DNA from: WHTI01 sp963756365
GTDB lineage: Bacteria > Actinomycetota > CADDZG01 > WHSQ01
Reading direction: 5' to 3'
DNA: 64,000 nt
Assembly (NCBI GenBank): GCA_963756365.1
Contig: CAVWNF010000003.1
Coordinates: 1,612,001-1,676,000 of the forward strand
Shown here piece after piece: positions 18,752 to 27,556 of the stretch (positions are counted from its first letter, which is position 1; each line of letters begins with the position of its first letter). The translations under genes and the position numbers were made by a program. The notes under the pieces are model-generated. The model saw only the letters and a program-made list of their open reading frames with translations, made no database searches and was not told the origin of the DNA.

Positions 18752-19906
18752 CAGTCGATCCCTACTTCGGCGACGAGTCCCTTGAACGCCTCGATCAACT
18801 CTTCCTTGGCCTCGACCCCGTGACGGGTCGCGTAGAACTCGCCGTAGAGATCGTCGAGGCTGCGCCCCTCGCGCTCGGACGGATCGACCTCGTCGCGGTC
18901 GTACTCGGCCCGCACGTACAGGGCGTTCGGCAGGAACCCTCGAACCTCGTCGGCCAGTCCCGCGACCGGCCCATCGGTCAGCACGCCGACGTCGAGGATC
19001 GCATCGCCGAACTCGTCGACCCTCGTCTTGAGGTTGTCGAGCGAATCCGAGACCTTGATGAGCTTGCGGCCCTTGGTGATGGGCTTGGGGGTGACCTTGG
19101 CCGGGTGACCCGGGACGCAGCTCGACCAGCAGGACGTTCTTGTCCTGGCCCTTCTCGCCGAAGTCGAGTTGGAGCAGGCTGCCCGAGTAGTGGGCGGCGA
19201 CCGCGGAACCGGGAGCCTCCTGGCTGAGGTGGATGTGGCCGAGCGCCCCGTAGTCGATGTCGGACGGGAGCGCCTGGGTCTCGGCGGTGAACGCCTCGCC
19301 GATGTGGAGGCCGCGCTCGGAACCGGACGGGATCGCACCGTTGATCATGAAGTGACCGACGAGGATCTCGATCGTGTCGGGCCCGGAGTTCTTGCTCATG
19401 TGTTCGCCGTAGACCGAGCACAGCCGCTTGATGCGGTCGGCGTACTTCTTGTGCCAGTCGTCGGCCGACTCCATGAGGTCAGAAACACGCGCCTCGTGGA
19501 GGAACGGGAACAGTGCGACCTGCGCGGTGGTCTTGCCGTCGCGCGACGCAACGCGCACCACTCCCCCATCCTCGGGCGGCAGCGCCTTGTCCGCGAGGTA
19601 GATGCGGGACGACGCGAAGTAGGGCTTGAGGACCCGGAACAGCTCGGCCGAGTCGTGGTTGCCGGCGATCGCGACGACCGTCGCCCCGGTGTCGGCGAGT
19701 CGTTGCAGGGCGTCGAACACCACGCCCATGACCGCGAACGGCGGCAGCGCGCGGTCGAAGAGGTCGCCCGCGACGATGACGAGATCGACCTGATCGGCCT
19801 CGGCGTACGCGACGACCTCGTCGAGGCATGCCTTGGCCTCGTCGAGGCGGTCGAACCGGCCGAGCTTCTTGCCGACATGCCAGTCGGCGGTGTGCAGGAT
19901 CTTCAT
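18748..19906 (-). CDS. sbcD: Exonuclease subunit SbcD (Mre11-like nuclease), one frame break
   Basis: About 385 residues. The metallophosphoesterase motifs are complete: MKILHTADWHVGK (D-x-H), VIVAGDLFDR (GDxxD), VAIAGNHDSAEL (GNHD), ILVGHFMI (GH) and YGALGHIHLSQ (GHxH). A single extra base near 19112, in a GGGTGACCCGGG stretch, moves the frame; the second frame continues HPAKVTPKPITKGRK to GIDW and stop. It starts 3 bases after the herA stop and overlaps sbcC, so the four genes are one transcript. It supplies Mn-dependent endo/exonuclease activity for double-strand-break processing. Confidence 0.9.
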
Positions 19907-19909
19907 CGA

Positions 19910-21649
19910 CTAGATCCCCTCGAAGGGATCCCCCTCCTCGACCATCTCTTCGGGGCGGGTCGCCCACGGCGGGTACGGGAACGTGAGCACGGTCGGCGCC
20001 GGGATCGCCGGCTGGCTGAGCACCATGGTTCCGGGCTTGAACAACCGGGCCCGGGCCCTCGTCGACGGGAGCATCCAGCCGTACTCGGCGCGCTCGGCCT
20101 CGGCCGAGTCGAGCCGCCCCGACACCTTCAGGGCGGCGTTGCTGAGGACGTCGGGATGGACCCGCGACGCGGTCTGCTGGGCACCGATCAACAGGACACC
20201 GAGCGAGCGCCCGCGCTGGGCGATGTCGATCAGCGTGTCGCGGATCGGCGAGTAGCCGTCGCGCGGTGCGTACTTGTTGAGCTCGTCGAGCACGATCGCC
20301 GACAGCGGGAAGCGGCCCTTGCCCTCTTTCTCGGCGTGGACCTCTTTGATCAGCGCGCCGACTACGAAGCGCTGCGCGGCCTCGTGAAGGTCGTGGATGT
20401 CGACCACGGTCACTGCCTCACGGGCCCGATCGATCTTGCGCGACTCACCGGCCCGGATCAGTTGGCCGACCCGGCCTTGACTCGCGTAGAGGCGGCGCAT
20501 GAACGCACTCGCGGTGCCCCCCTGGACCCGCCCGGTCCATGCGAACTCCGGCTCGGAACCATCCTCGGGATCGAGGAACTCGCCGATCGCATCGACGAGG
20601 CTCGGGAGGTCCTCGATGATCCGCTCGCCGGGACCGACCACGACTTCCTTGCTGTCGGGATCGTCGTCGGGCGGACGCAGCACGATCGCACCGGGCTTCC
20701 CGGCGACGTCGCGCGCGTAGCGGTGAAGTTGGTGCGTGACGCGCTCGGCGACGAAGGTCAGCTGGTTGCGTGAGTCGTTGGCGTCGGTGAACAGGAAGCT
20801 CAGCAACTCGTCGTCGACGAACTCCCGCGGGGTCCAGCGGAACGCCTCGACGCCATCGAGCCGAGCGCTCGACTGCGGGATGCCCTCGGAGCCCTTCTTC
20901 ATCCGCGCCGGTGCCCAGAACGAGACCGACGGGAACGGGGTCGGGTCCATCCCGAGGATCCGCCACTTCTCGGCGTGCTCATCGGAGAACCTGGAGTTCG
21001 GCTTGTCGAGGAACATCAGGTCCTCGCCCTTGACGTTGAAGATCAGCGTGCGCAGGTTCTTGGCCGACTTGCCGAGGATCTCGGGATGCGAGGTGAGGCA
21101 CCTGAGGAAGAACAACGCGTACGACGTCTTGGTCGCGACCCCGGAGACGCCCGAGATGCTCATGTGCGCGCCCTTGGTGCCGTCGAAGAAGTCGACATCG
21201 GCCCACACGGGTTCGTCGTCCCGGGTGAGCCCGACCGGCAGCGCCCGGGCCCCCGAGGAATCGCCCATCTCGTCGACGTAGAGAGCCCTCTCGCGCTCCT
21301 CGCCGACCGCCCGGTAGACCGGCTGGCCGGAGTCGGGAGCGATCCACATCTCGGGCATGACCCTGATCACCTGGATCGTCGCGGTGCGCGACTTCTCGGC
21401 GGGGAGCGTGCCCGCGACCGCAACCCGGAAGGTGTCGGATTCGAACGCGGTGCCCTCGTAACGAGCGTTGGTCTCGACGACGATCCCGTAGGTCGTCACC
21501 TCGCCGATCTTCGGCACGTGCGTCTTCACGATCACGAGGTCATCGAGTTGCAGGTAGTCGTCCTCGTGCAGAACGACCCGGAACTCCTGAGTGGTGGTCG
21601 CTTCGGAGCCGAGGACGAGCCCGACCGGCGACTGGATGTCGTCAGGCAA
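19910..21649 (-). CDS. herA: HerA-like DNA translocase (DUF87 / FtsK-HerA ATPase)
   Basis: A 579-residue hexameric ATPase that, in archaea and Thermus/Deinococcus, drives NurA nuclease in DNA-end resection. The N-terminal HAS-barrel-like part (about 1-110) contains DDLVIVKTHVPKIGEVTTYG. The P-loop region at residues 164-176 reads SISGVSGVATKTS, with Thr-Lys-Thr where Gly-Lys-Thr is usual. Walker B is SAIVLDELNKYAP (about 455), followed by the sensor RGRSLGVLLIGAQQTASRV. The ATG at 21649 overlaps the nurA stop by 8 bases. The frame is intact, unlike those of sbcC and sbcD downstream. Confidence 0.85.
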   Translation of the reverse strand: MPDDIQSPVGLVLGSEATTTQEFRVVLHEDDYLQLDDLVIVKTHVPKIGEVTTYGIVVETNARYEGTAFESDTFRVAVAGTLPAEKSRTATIQVIRVMPEMWIAPDSGQPVYRAVGEERERALYVDEMGDSSGARALPVGLTRDDEPVWADVDFFDGTKGAHMSISGVSGVATKTSYALFFLRCLTSHPEILGKSAKNLRTLIFNVKGEDLMFLDKPNSRFSDEHAEKWRILGMDPTPFPSVSFWAPARMKKGSEGIPQSSARLDGVEAFRWTPREFVDDELLSFLFTDANDSRNQLTFVAERVTHQLHRYARDVAGKPGAIVLRPPDDDPDSKEVVVGPGERIIEDLPSLVDAIGEFLDPEDGSEPEFAWTGRVQGGTASAFMRRLYASQGRVGQLIRAGESRKIDRAREAVTVVDIHDLHEAAQRFVVGALIKEVHAEKEGKGRFPLSAIVLDELNKYAPRDGYSPIRDTLIDIAQRGRSLGVLLIGAQQTASRVHPDVLSNAALKVSGRLDSAEAERAEYGWMLPSTRARARLFKPGTMVLSQPAIPAPTVLTFPYPPWATRPEEMVEEGDPFEGI

Positions 21650-22643
21650 CTGCGGTCCCTCCCGTCGAGCGAGCGGCCGCCGCGGAGCGGATCATCCGGT
21701 AGCCGAGTTCGCGATCGCCGAGCAGGTGACGAAGGTGCTTCTCGAGCCCTGCGATCGGGACGAGGTTCTGCGGCGCACGCGCATCCCAGTGGGCCTCCGA
21801 TGCGAACCGTGGCAGCAGGCACGAGGATGCGTCGGCGAGCTTGGACGCGGTTCCGATCGAGTGCGCCGCGGGGATCTCGCACCGGATCACGCCGTGCCAT
21901 TCGTGCATGGAGGTATCCAACTCGCACAGGCGCAGGTACCACGAGTAGCGCGGTCGCTGCGGGCCCCCGAAGAAGAACAACGGCGTGCGCTCGCCACACC
22001 CGAGTTGCGCGACGAGTGCGTTCTCGGCGTCGTCCAGGTACGCGGCGTTGTGCGACTTGATGACGCCGACCGCGGCGGCCGCGCCCGGGTTCATCTTGGC
22101 GAGTGGTCCGTCGATGAAGACGATCTTGTCGCTGCCGGCCCCCGACGCGAGTTCGATCGCGAGCACCGCCTCGGCGTCCCGCATCGTCGCGTGCACCTTG
22201 TGGTCGAGGTCTTCCGGCGCCACGCCCGCGACCGGGAGCGGTCCGTAGTCGAGCCCCGGCCCGCACGACAACGAGAGTTCGTGGCCGGAACCGACGGCCA
22301 GCACTCGGGTGATGCGAGCGGCGGCGATCTCGGCACGGCGCACCGGGGTCCCGTTGCCGGCTGCGATGTCGCACGACACCGCGCCCACACCGATGGAGGC
22401 GGCAAGGCCCGGTGCCGCATGCTCGGCTTCGTCCGGGGTCACGAACAAGCGGGCATCGGTGCGCCTCACGCCGTCGACGAACAGGACCTCGTTCCAGCTC
22501 AGATCCTCTTGGGCGCCCGGGGCGAGTGCCTGCCACCCCACGCCTTCGGCGGTGGTGTCGACGTCATCGGGACGCCCGCCGTCCCACGCCACCTCGACCT
22601 CGGAACCGTAATCGGGGGCCCACGCCTGCACGGAGATCTTCAT
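21642..22643 (-). CDS. nurA: NurA-type 5'-3' nuclease
   Basis: A 333-residue protein with the NurA nuclease layout: an acidic strand VLFVDGVRRTDARLFV near residue 52, a second acidic strand SDKIVFIDGPLAKMNPG near 175, a conserved ISH-like SHNAAYLDDAENALVAQLG region, and the C-terminal block EIPAAHSIGTASKLADASSC followed by HLRHLLGDRELGYRMIR. NurA degrades the 5' strand at DNA breaks with HerA. The ATG at 22643 gives MKISVQAWAPDYG. Assignment rests on motif layout and on adjacency to herA, sbcD and sbcC, exactly the archaeal herA-mre11-rad50-nurA gene set. Confidence 0.75.
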   Translation of the reverse strand: MKISVQAWAPDYGSEVEVAWDGGRPDDVDTTAEGVGWQALAPGAQEDLSWNEVLFVDGVRRTDARLFVTPDEAEHAAPGLAASIGVGAVSCDIAAGNGTPVRRAEIAAARITRVLAVGSGHELSLSCGPGLDYGPLPVAGVAPEDLDHKVHATMRDAEAVLAIELASGAGSDKIVFIDGPLAKMNPGAAAAVGVIKSHNAAYLDDAENALVAQLGCGERTPLFFFGGPQRPRYSWYLRLCELDTSMHEWHGVIRCEIPAAHSIGTASKLADASSCLLPRFASEAHWDARAPQNLVPIAGLEKHLRHLLGDRELGYRMIRSAAAARSTGGTAVA

Positions 22644-22705
22644 CGCCCCAATGTACCGAGGGGGTGTGACACTCCTGGGGACTTCTGGCCCCCACTTTTC
22701 GCGTT

Positions 22706-23209
22706 CTAGTGGGAGCCGTCCCCGAAGCGCTCGAAAGCGGCGTCGATCTCCTTCCACGCCACCTCCCGCCCGTCGAAGCCGAGGACCGCCGTCTTCTTCT
22801 TCTCGAGGATCTTGTAGACGTCGAAGAAGTGCTCGATCTCGGAGAGGAACATGTCCGGCAACTGACTGATGTCGGTGACGTCCTCGCGCAGAGGATCGTG
22901 GCTGGGGATGCAGATGATCTTCGCGTCGGGGCCCTTCTCGTCCCGCATCCAGAACACGCCGATCGGGCGAGATTCGACCCAGCACCCCGGGAACGTCGGA
23001 TCGTCGAGGAGCACCATCGCGTCGAGAGGGTCGCCGTCCTCGCCGAGCGTGTCGGGCACGAAGCCGTAGTCGGCGGGATAGGCCATCGCGGTCAGCAGAC
23101 GCCGGTCGAGCCGTATGACGCCCGCGTCGTGGTCGAACTCGTATTTGTTACGGCTCCCCTTGGGGATCTCGATCACAACATCGACGACGTCTCTCTCGGG
23201 ATGGGTCAT
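22706..23209 (-). CDS. ppa: Inorganic pyrophosphatase (family I)
   Basis: A 167-residue soluble Mg-dependent enzyme hydrolysing PPi. ATG at 23209 gives MTHPERDVVDVVIEIPKGSR. Family motifs are complete: NKYEFDHDAGVIRLDR, YPADYGFVPDT and the metal-binding DGDPLDAMVLL (DxDPxD), then DEKGPDAKIICIP and the C-terminal IEHFFDVYKILEKKK. It is 62 bases upstream of nurA on the same strand and may share its promoter. It is an intact, expected housekeeping gene. Confidence 0.95.
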   Translation of the reverse strand: MTHPERDVVDVVIEIPKGSRNKYEFDHDAGVIRLDRRLLTAMAYPADYGFVPDTLGEDGDPLDAMVLLDDPTFPGCWVESRPIGVFWMRDEKGPDAKIICIPSHDPLREDVTDISQLPDMFLSEIEHFFDVYKILEKKKTAVLGFDGREVAWKEIDAAFERFGDGSH

Positions 23210-23216
23210 CCGGCAA

Positions 23217-24266
23217 TCATCCGTCCACGGCCCCCGGCCGTCCACCGACCGCGTCGCGAGCCTCGATGCCTCCGGGAAGCGATGGCAACAGGATCAGCCC
23301 GATCACGATCGGGAGCCAGTGCGCGACGAGGCGCCACCCGAGGACCGCAGCCGTCGCGGCCGCACCATCGACACCACCCGCGACGAGGGTTGCGGTTGCG
23401 ACCGCTTCGACGACCCCTACCCCTCCGGGAGTGAGAGGCACCGCCGCGGCGGCATTACCCAGCGCGTACGCGAGCGGGACCGCGGGCAGGCCCCCGAGCC
23501 CCGCGGTCGCGAACACGACCAGGCCCAGGACCGCCATGTCGGCGACCCAATTGAGGGTCGCCCACACCAGCGCCGCGCCTCTGCGACGGGGGTTCCTGAT
23601 GATCTCTCCACTGCGCTCGATCGCGACCGCGACCTGCTCGCCGATCTCGTCGGGATCGAGCTTGCCCTTGAGCGGTCCGTGGGCGAGGGGCCGGACGATC
23701 CGCCGCACGAGGTTGCCGACCTTCTGGGGCCACAGCAACGCGGGCGTGAGGAGAGCGCCGAGCCCAAGGACGGTGACCGCCACACCGATGACCACCGCGA
23801 GCGCACGACCGGCGAGCTCTCCCGTCAACAACACCGGGATGACCGCGACGCCGAGGAGTCCGATGAGCACCGCACTCGACACGAAGCCCGAACCCGCCAG
23901 CGCGGTCGCGACCCTGAGCACGCCCCTATCCTCGGAGGTCAGCGGCTTGACGGTAGCGGCGAGCGAGCCGACGGTCCCGCCCGGGAGCACCTTCCCCAGA
24001 GCGAACCCGGCCAGGACGGTCTTCTGCAATCGCCATTCGGAAAGTTCTCGCCGAGGCGCGGCAAGAGAGACACGGATCAGCACGCCGTACGAGAACAGGC
24101 TGAACGCCTCGAGCCCGAGCATCGCAGCCAGGGTGATCGGGAAGGAGCTGACCAGGTCGATACCCGTCTCGCGCAGCCCTGATAGCTGCGCCGACACCAC
24201 GTGGACACCGATGGCGAGCCCCACGGCGATGAACACACCCCGGAGCCACCCCCTCTTGGAAGCCAT
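23217..24266 (-). CDS. YbhN/UPF0104-type flippase-like membrane protein
   Basis: A 349-residue polytopic protein of the lysylphosphatidylglycerol-synthase transmembrane-region (AglD/YbhN) family. The start MASKRGWLRGVFIAVG at 24266 is chosen; ATG at 24272 is two codons earlier. Eight or so hydrophobic helices are seen; conserved parts are LPGGTVGSLAATVKPL near residue 95 and AAAVPLTPGGVGVVEAVATA near 285, which matches the family's PGG-G-E motif. The function is probably lipid or lipid-linked substrate handling. It lies 7 bases upstream of ppa. Confidence 0.85.
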   Translation of the reverse strand: MASKRGWLRGVFIAVGLAIGVHVVSAQLSGLRETGIDLVSSFPITLAAMLGLEAFSLFSYGVLIRVSLAAPRRELSEWRLQKTVLAGFALGKVLPGGTVGSLAATVKPLTSEDRGVLRVATALAGSGFVSSAVLIGLLGVAVIPVLLTGELAGRALAVVIGVAVTVLGLGALLTPALLWPQKVGNLVRRIVRPLAHGPLKGKLDPDEIGEQVAVAIERSGEIIRNPRRRGAALVWATLNWVADMAVLGLVVFATAGLGGLPAVPLAYALGNAAAAVPLTPGGVGVVEAVATATLVAGGVDGAAATAAVLGWRLVAHWLPIVIGLILLPSLPGGIEARDAVGGRPGAVDG

Positions 24267-24308
24267 GCCCACACCTTAGAGTGCGTTCACTACCAATCGG
24301 GGGGGTCG

Positions 24309-26277
24309 ATGCAGAGCGATATCCGTGGGACCGACCACTACAAGCGAGCCGAGGCGTTCTTCCTGAAGGTCCTGGGGCCCGCTTTCGGGCAGGTCAGCAC
24401 CGCCGAGTATCCGGTCCCCTCACCAGGTGGCACCGAGGTCGCGTTCACCGGAAGCCACCTCACCGCCCTTGAGGGCAGACCCAAGAAAGAGATCTGCATC
24501 GTTCCCGTCGATGGCGAGACGACGATCGAACGTATCGCCCCGGGTAGTTCACCGACGTGGTCGCCCGATGGTGAGAGCCTCGCGTTCATCGCCGAGAGCG
24601 ACGGACGCGGGGCACTTGCGATCGCAACCGAGCGCGGGCGGGGCAAGATCGTTAACTCCCCCGCCCTCGATGGCACCGTCGAGTATCTCGCGTGGAACTC
24701 ATCCGGCACGAAGATCCTGCTCGGGGTCGCCGGACTCGGAGCGCAAGCGCCGGGGGCCGAGGGCTCGGGGGCCAAGAGCGACGTAACCGCGGACGTGTCG
24801 TGGCTCCCCCAGGTTCACGGTCGCGACGCGGACGAGTGGAGACGCCTCTACGTCCACGATGTCGCGGCGGGCACGAGTCGGCTCGTGACCCCCGGCGGGA
24901 TGACGCCCGGGATCAACGTGTGGGAAGCCTGCTGGCTCGGTGATCGCATCGCCGCGGTCGTCTCCGACGACCCGAGCGAGAACTCCTGGTACCGAGCCCG
25001 GCTCGTGGCGCTCGATCCGGCGACGGGCGAGCACGAGGAGTTGTACTCGTCGGCGGTCCAGATCGGCTTCCCCACCGCGAACCCGTCCGGGACCAAGGTC
25101 GCCATGGTCGAAACGATCGCGAGCGACCGGATGATCCTCGCCGGCGACATCGTGATCGTGGATGTGACCACGAACGATGCGAGGCAGCACCAGGTGGACT
25201 GCGATGCGAGCTACCTGCGTTTCGATTCCGACACATCGCTGTTCTTCACCGGCCTGAACGGGATGGACTCGGTCGTCGGACGGCTCGACACCGAAACCGC
25301 CGCGGTTGAACGCTTGTGGGCCGGCGAAGAGGCGATCGGGGGCAGGTTCAATCCCTATGGCGAGCCGTTCGGTGACGACGGATGCGTGACCATCATCACC
25401 GACGTCGCTGCGTATCCCGAGGTTGCGATCGTCGGACGGGGCGGCGTGAAGCGCCTCACTCGGATGTCGCATCTCGGCAGCATCGACCTCGAGGAGATCG
25501 TCGCCTCGACGCGCCGGGTGACATGGACCGCTCCCGACGGTCTCGAGATGGAGGGCCTCTTGTGCACGCCCGGATGGTGACGGGCCGTTCCCGCTCGTCA
25601 TGGACGTCCATGGGGGCCCGGTGGGTTCGTGGCGTCGGATGTGGGCATTGCGCACCGGGCTCAGCCCTCTGTTGGTTCAGAGCGGATATGCCATCTTCCT
25701 TCCCAACCCGCGTGGGTCGGTAGGAAAGGGTCAGGACTTCATCGCCGGGGTCCTCGGCGACATGGGCGGGGCCGATACCGATGACTACCTGTCGGGACTC
25801 GACCATCTTGTCGCCGAGGGCGTGGCCGACCCGGCCCGCATCGGAGTGATGGGTGGGTCTTACGGCGGATTCATGAGCGCGTGGATCATCACCCGAACGG
25901 ACCGTTTCGCGGCGTCGATCCCATCGAGCCCGGTCACCGATTGGTTCAGCCAGCACTACAACTCGAACATCGGCGACTGGGATTCGTACTTCCTAGACGA
26001 CGTGCCGTCGAACCCGAGCGGCAAGTACTTCGAGCGCAGCCCGGTGTTCTTCACCGAGGGCGTTACCACCCCGACGATGGTGATCGCCGGTCTGGATGAT
26101 CGCTGCACGCCCCCCGGGCAAGCGATCGAGTTCTACGAGGCGCTACGGATGGCGGGGGCCGAGGCCGAACTGGTGCTCTATCCCGGCGAGGGCCACGGCG
26201 TCGGTCACTTCCCCGCAGCGATCGACTACGCCGCGCGCTGCCTTGCGTGGTTCGAGCGGTTCATGCCGGCGCGTTAG
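24309..26277 (+). CDS. S9 family peptidase (prolyl oligopeptidase-like), one frame break
   Basis: About 655 residues. The first two thirds form a WD40/PD40-like propeller (SPTWSPDGESLAFIA near residue 78). The frame changes near 25575 (CCCGGATGGTGACGG), after which the catalytic alpha/beta-hydrolase domain continues: VMDVHGGPVGSW, NPRGSVGKGQDF, nucleophile GVMGGSYGGFMSA, acid VIAGLDDRCTPPG and base YPGEGHGVGHF. So the full Ser-Asp-His triad is coded. The ATG at 24309 (MQSDIRGTDHY) is chosen; no signal peptide is seen, so it is probably cytoplasmic. Its stop overlaps the aminotransferase stop (TTAG). Confidence 0.88.
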
Positions 26278-27389
26278 CGACCGAGCGCCTCGCCGACCCC
26301 TGCGATCACTCGATCGACCATCGCGTCGGTCGCGGTGCGGCCCATGAGACCGACCCTGATCGCCTTGCCCATCGTCGGCACTAGACCACCCGAGATCATG
26401 ATGCCCTTGCCGAGCATGTGCTTCTGGATCGCCGCAGGATCATCCGCCCACATCGCGATGACGAGGTTCGCCTCGCTTCCGGCGTGAGGGATCGGATCGA
26501 GACCTAAGGCAGCGAGACCTTCGCGGCACTTGGTCGCGAGCGCGTGCCGTCGGTCGACCCATGCCTCCAAGCCCTCTTCTAGGATCCGGCTCATCGAGGA
26601 CGACAGCGCAAGGGTCAGGTTGGTCGGCATCGTCACCGGATGCGGGTGCCACGAGCCCCACTCGTCGCGGTACTGGTCCCAGATCTTGAGGTCGAGGTAG
26701 AAGGCGCGGGGACGGGACTCACGGGCGTCGAGTCGAGCACGACCTTCTGGACCCAGCGCGAGGATGCCGTACCCCGGAGGGGCCTCGAGCCCTTTCTGCG
26801 TGCCCGTGACGAGAACATCGATGCCCCACTCATCGACCTTCAGGTGCTCACCACCGACGGACGCGATGCCGTCGACCATGTAGAGAGCGCCTGCGTCTTT
26901 CGCCGCCTGAGCGATCTCGCGAACCGGATGACGGACGCCGGTAGCAGTCTCTACATGAACGGTTGCGACCCCGTCCGCCTTCTGAGCCGCATCGAACACC
27001 GCACCCGGATCGACCGGTGCGCCTGGTTCCACCTCGAGGGGGATCACTTCGAGGCCGTGCGCCTGCGCTATCTGCGTCAGCCGGGTCCCGAAGAACCCCG
27101 TCTGGGCGACAACGATCCGTTGTCCCTCTTCGAACAGGTTCCCCACGGCCGCATCGAGACAGGCCGTCCCGGTCCCGGGGATCAGGTAGGGAGAGTCAGC
27201 GCAGCCAAGGATGGCGGCGAGCTGATCGAGGGTTTGCTCGTGGAGTTTGGTCCACACGTCGCCGTAGTGAGCGATGAGCTGGTTCCCAAGGATCTCGAGG
27301 TCCTCTTCGTGAACCTCACCAGGTCCCGCGATCATCAACTCGGGGAGCTCCGGGAGCTTCCGTGGATCGACCTCCATGTCACCTGCCAT
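26274..27389 (-). CDS. Class V aminotransferase (alanine-glyoxylate / purine catabolism type)
   Basis: A 371-residue PLP enzyme. The N-terminal LMIAGPGEVHEEDL matches the aspartate/serine-pyruvate transaminase pattern; YLIPGTGTACLDAAVGNLF is the phosphate-binding turn, ATVHVETATGVRHP and LYMVDGIASVGGEHLKVDEW supply the ring-stacking and Asp residues, and the PLP lysine lies in VTGTQKGLEAPPG near residue 205. The C-terminal MISGGLVPTMGKAIRVGLMG binds the substrate carboxylate. Alanine-glyoxylate aminotransferase is most likely; (S)-ureidoglycine-glyoxylate aminotransferase is an alternative. Confidence 0.85.
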   Translation of the reverse strand: MAGDMEVDPRKLPELPELMIAGPGEVHEEDLEILGNQLIAHYGDVWTKLHEQTLDQLAAILGCADSPYLIPGTGTACLDAAVGNLFEEGQRIVVAQTGFFGTRLTQIAQAHGLEVIPLEVEPGAPVDPGAVFDAAQKADGVATVHVETATGVRHPVREIAQAAKDAGALYMVDGIASVGGEHLKVDEWGIDVLVTGTQKGLEAPPGYGILALGPEGRARLDARESRPRAFYLDLKIWDQYRDEWGSWHPHPVTMPTNLTLALSSSMSRILEEGLEAWVDRRHALATKCREGLAALGLDPIPHAGSEANLVIAMWADDPAAIQKHMLGKGIMISGGLVPTMGKAIRVGLMGRTATDAMVDRVIAGVGEALGR

Positions 27390-27556
27390 GCCTCTCGAAC
27401 CTCCCTGCGGGTTCGCTAGTGCCCGCTCCGTTGCGGGCCAGCTGACTCGATGCTAACGCCTGGCCGCGCCATAAAAGAGGGGCCAACCCCCTATGTGGTT
27501 TCGAACGCCCCACTTATGGTCATAAGGCAGAGTGGCTGGGCGAGTAAGGGGATGAC

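Noticed and set aside
17855..19112. Programmed frameshifting in sbcC/sbcD
   Set aside because: No slippery heptamer with downstream structure was recognised and many unrelated genes in the window have similar single-base breaks.
19169..20773. 534-codon plus-strand frame across herA/sbcD
   Set aside because: Crosses a gene boundary, biased composition, no motif; shadow of the real genes.
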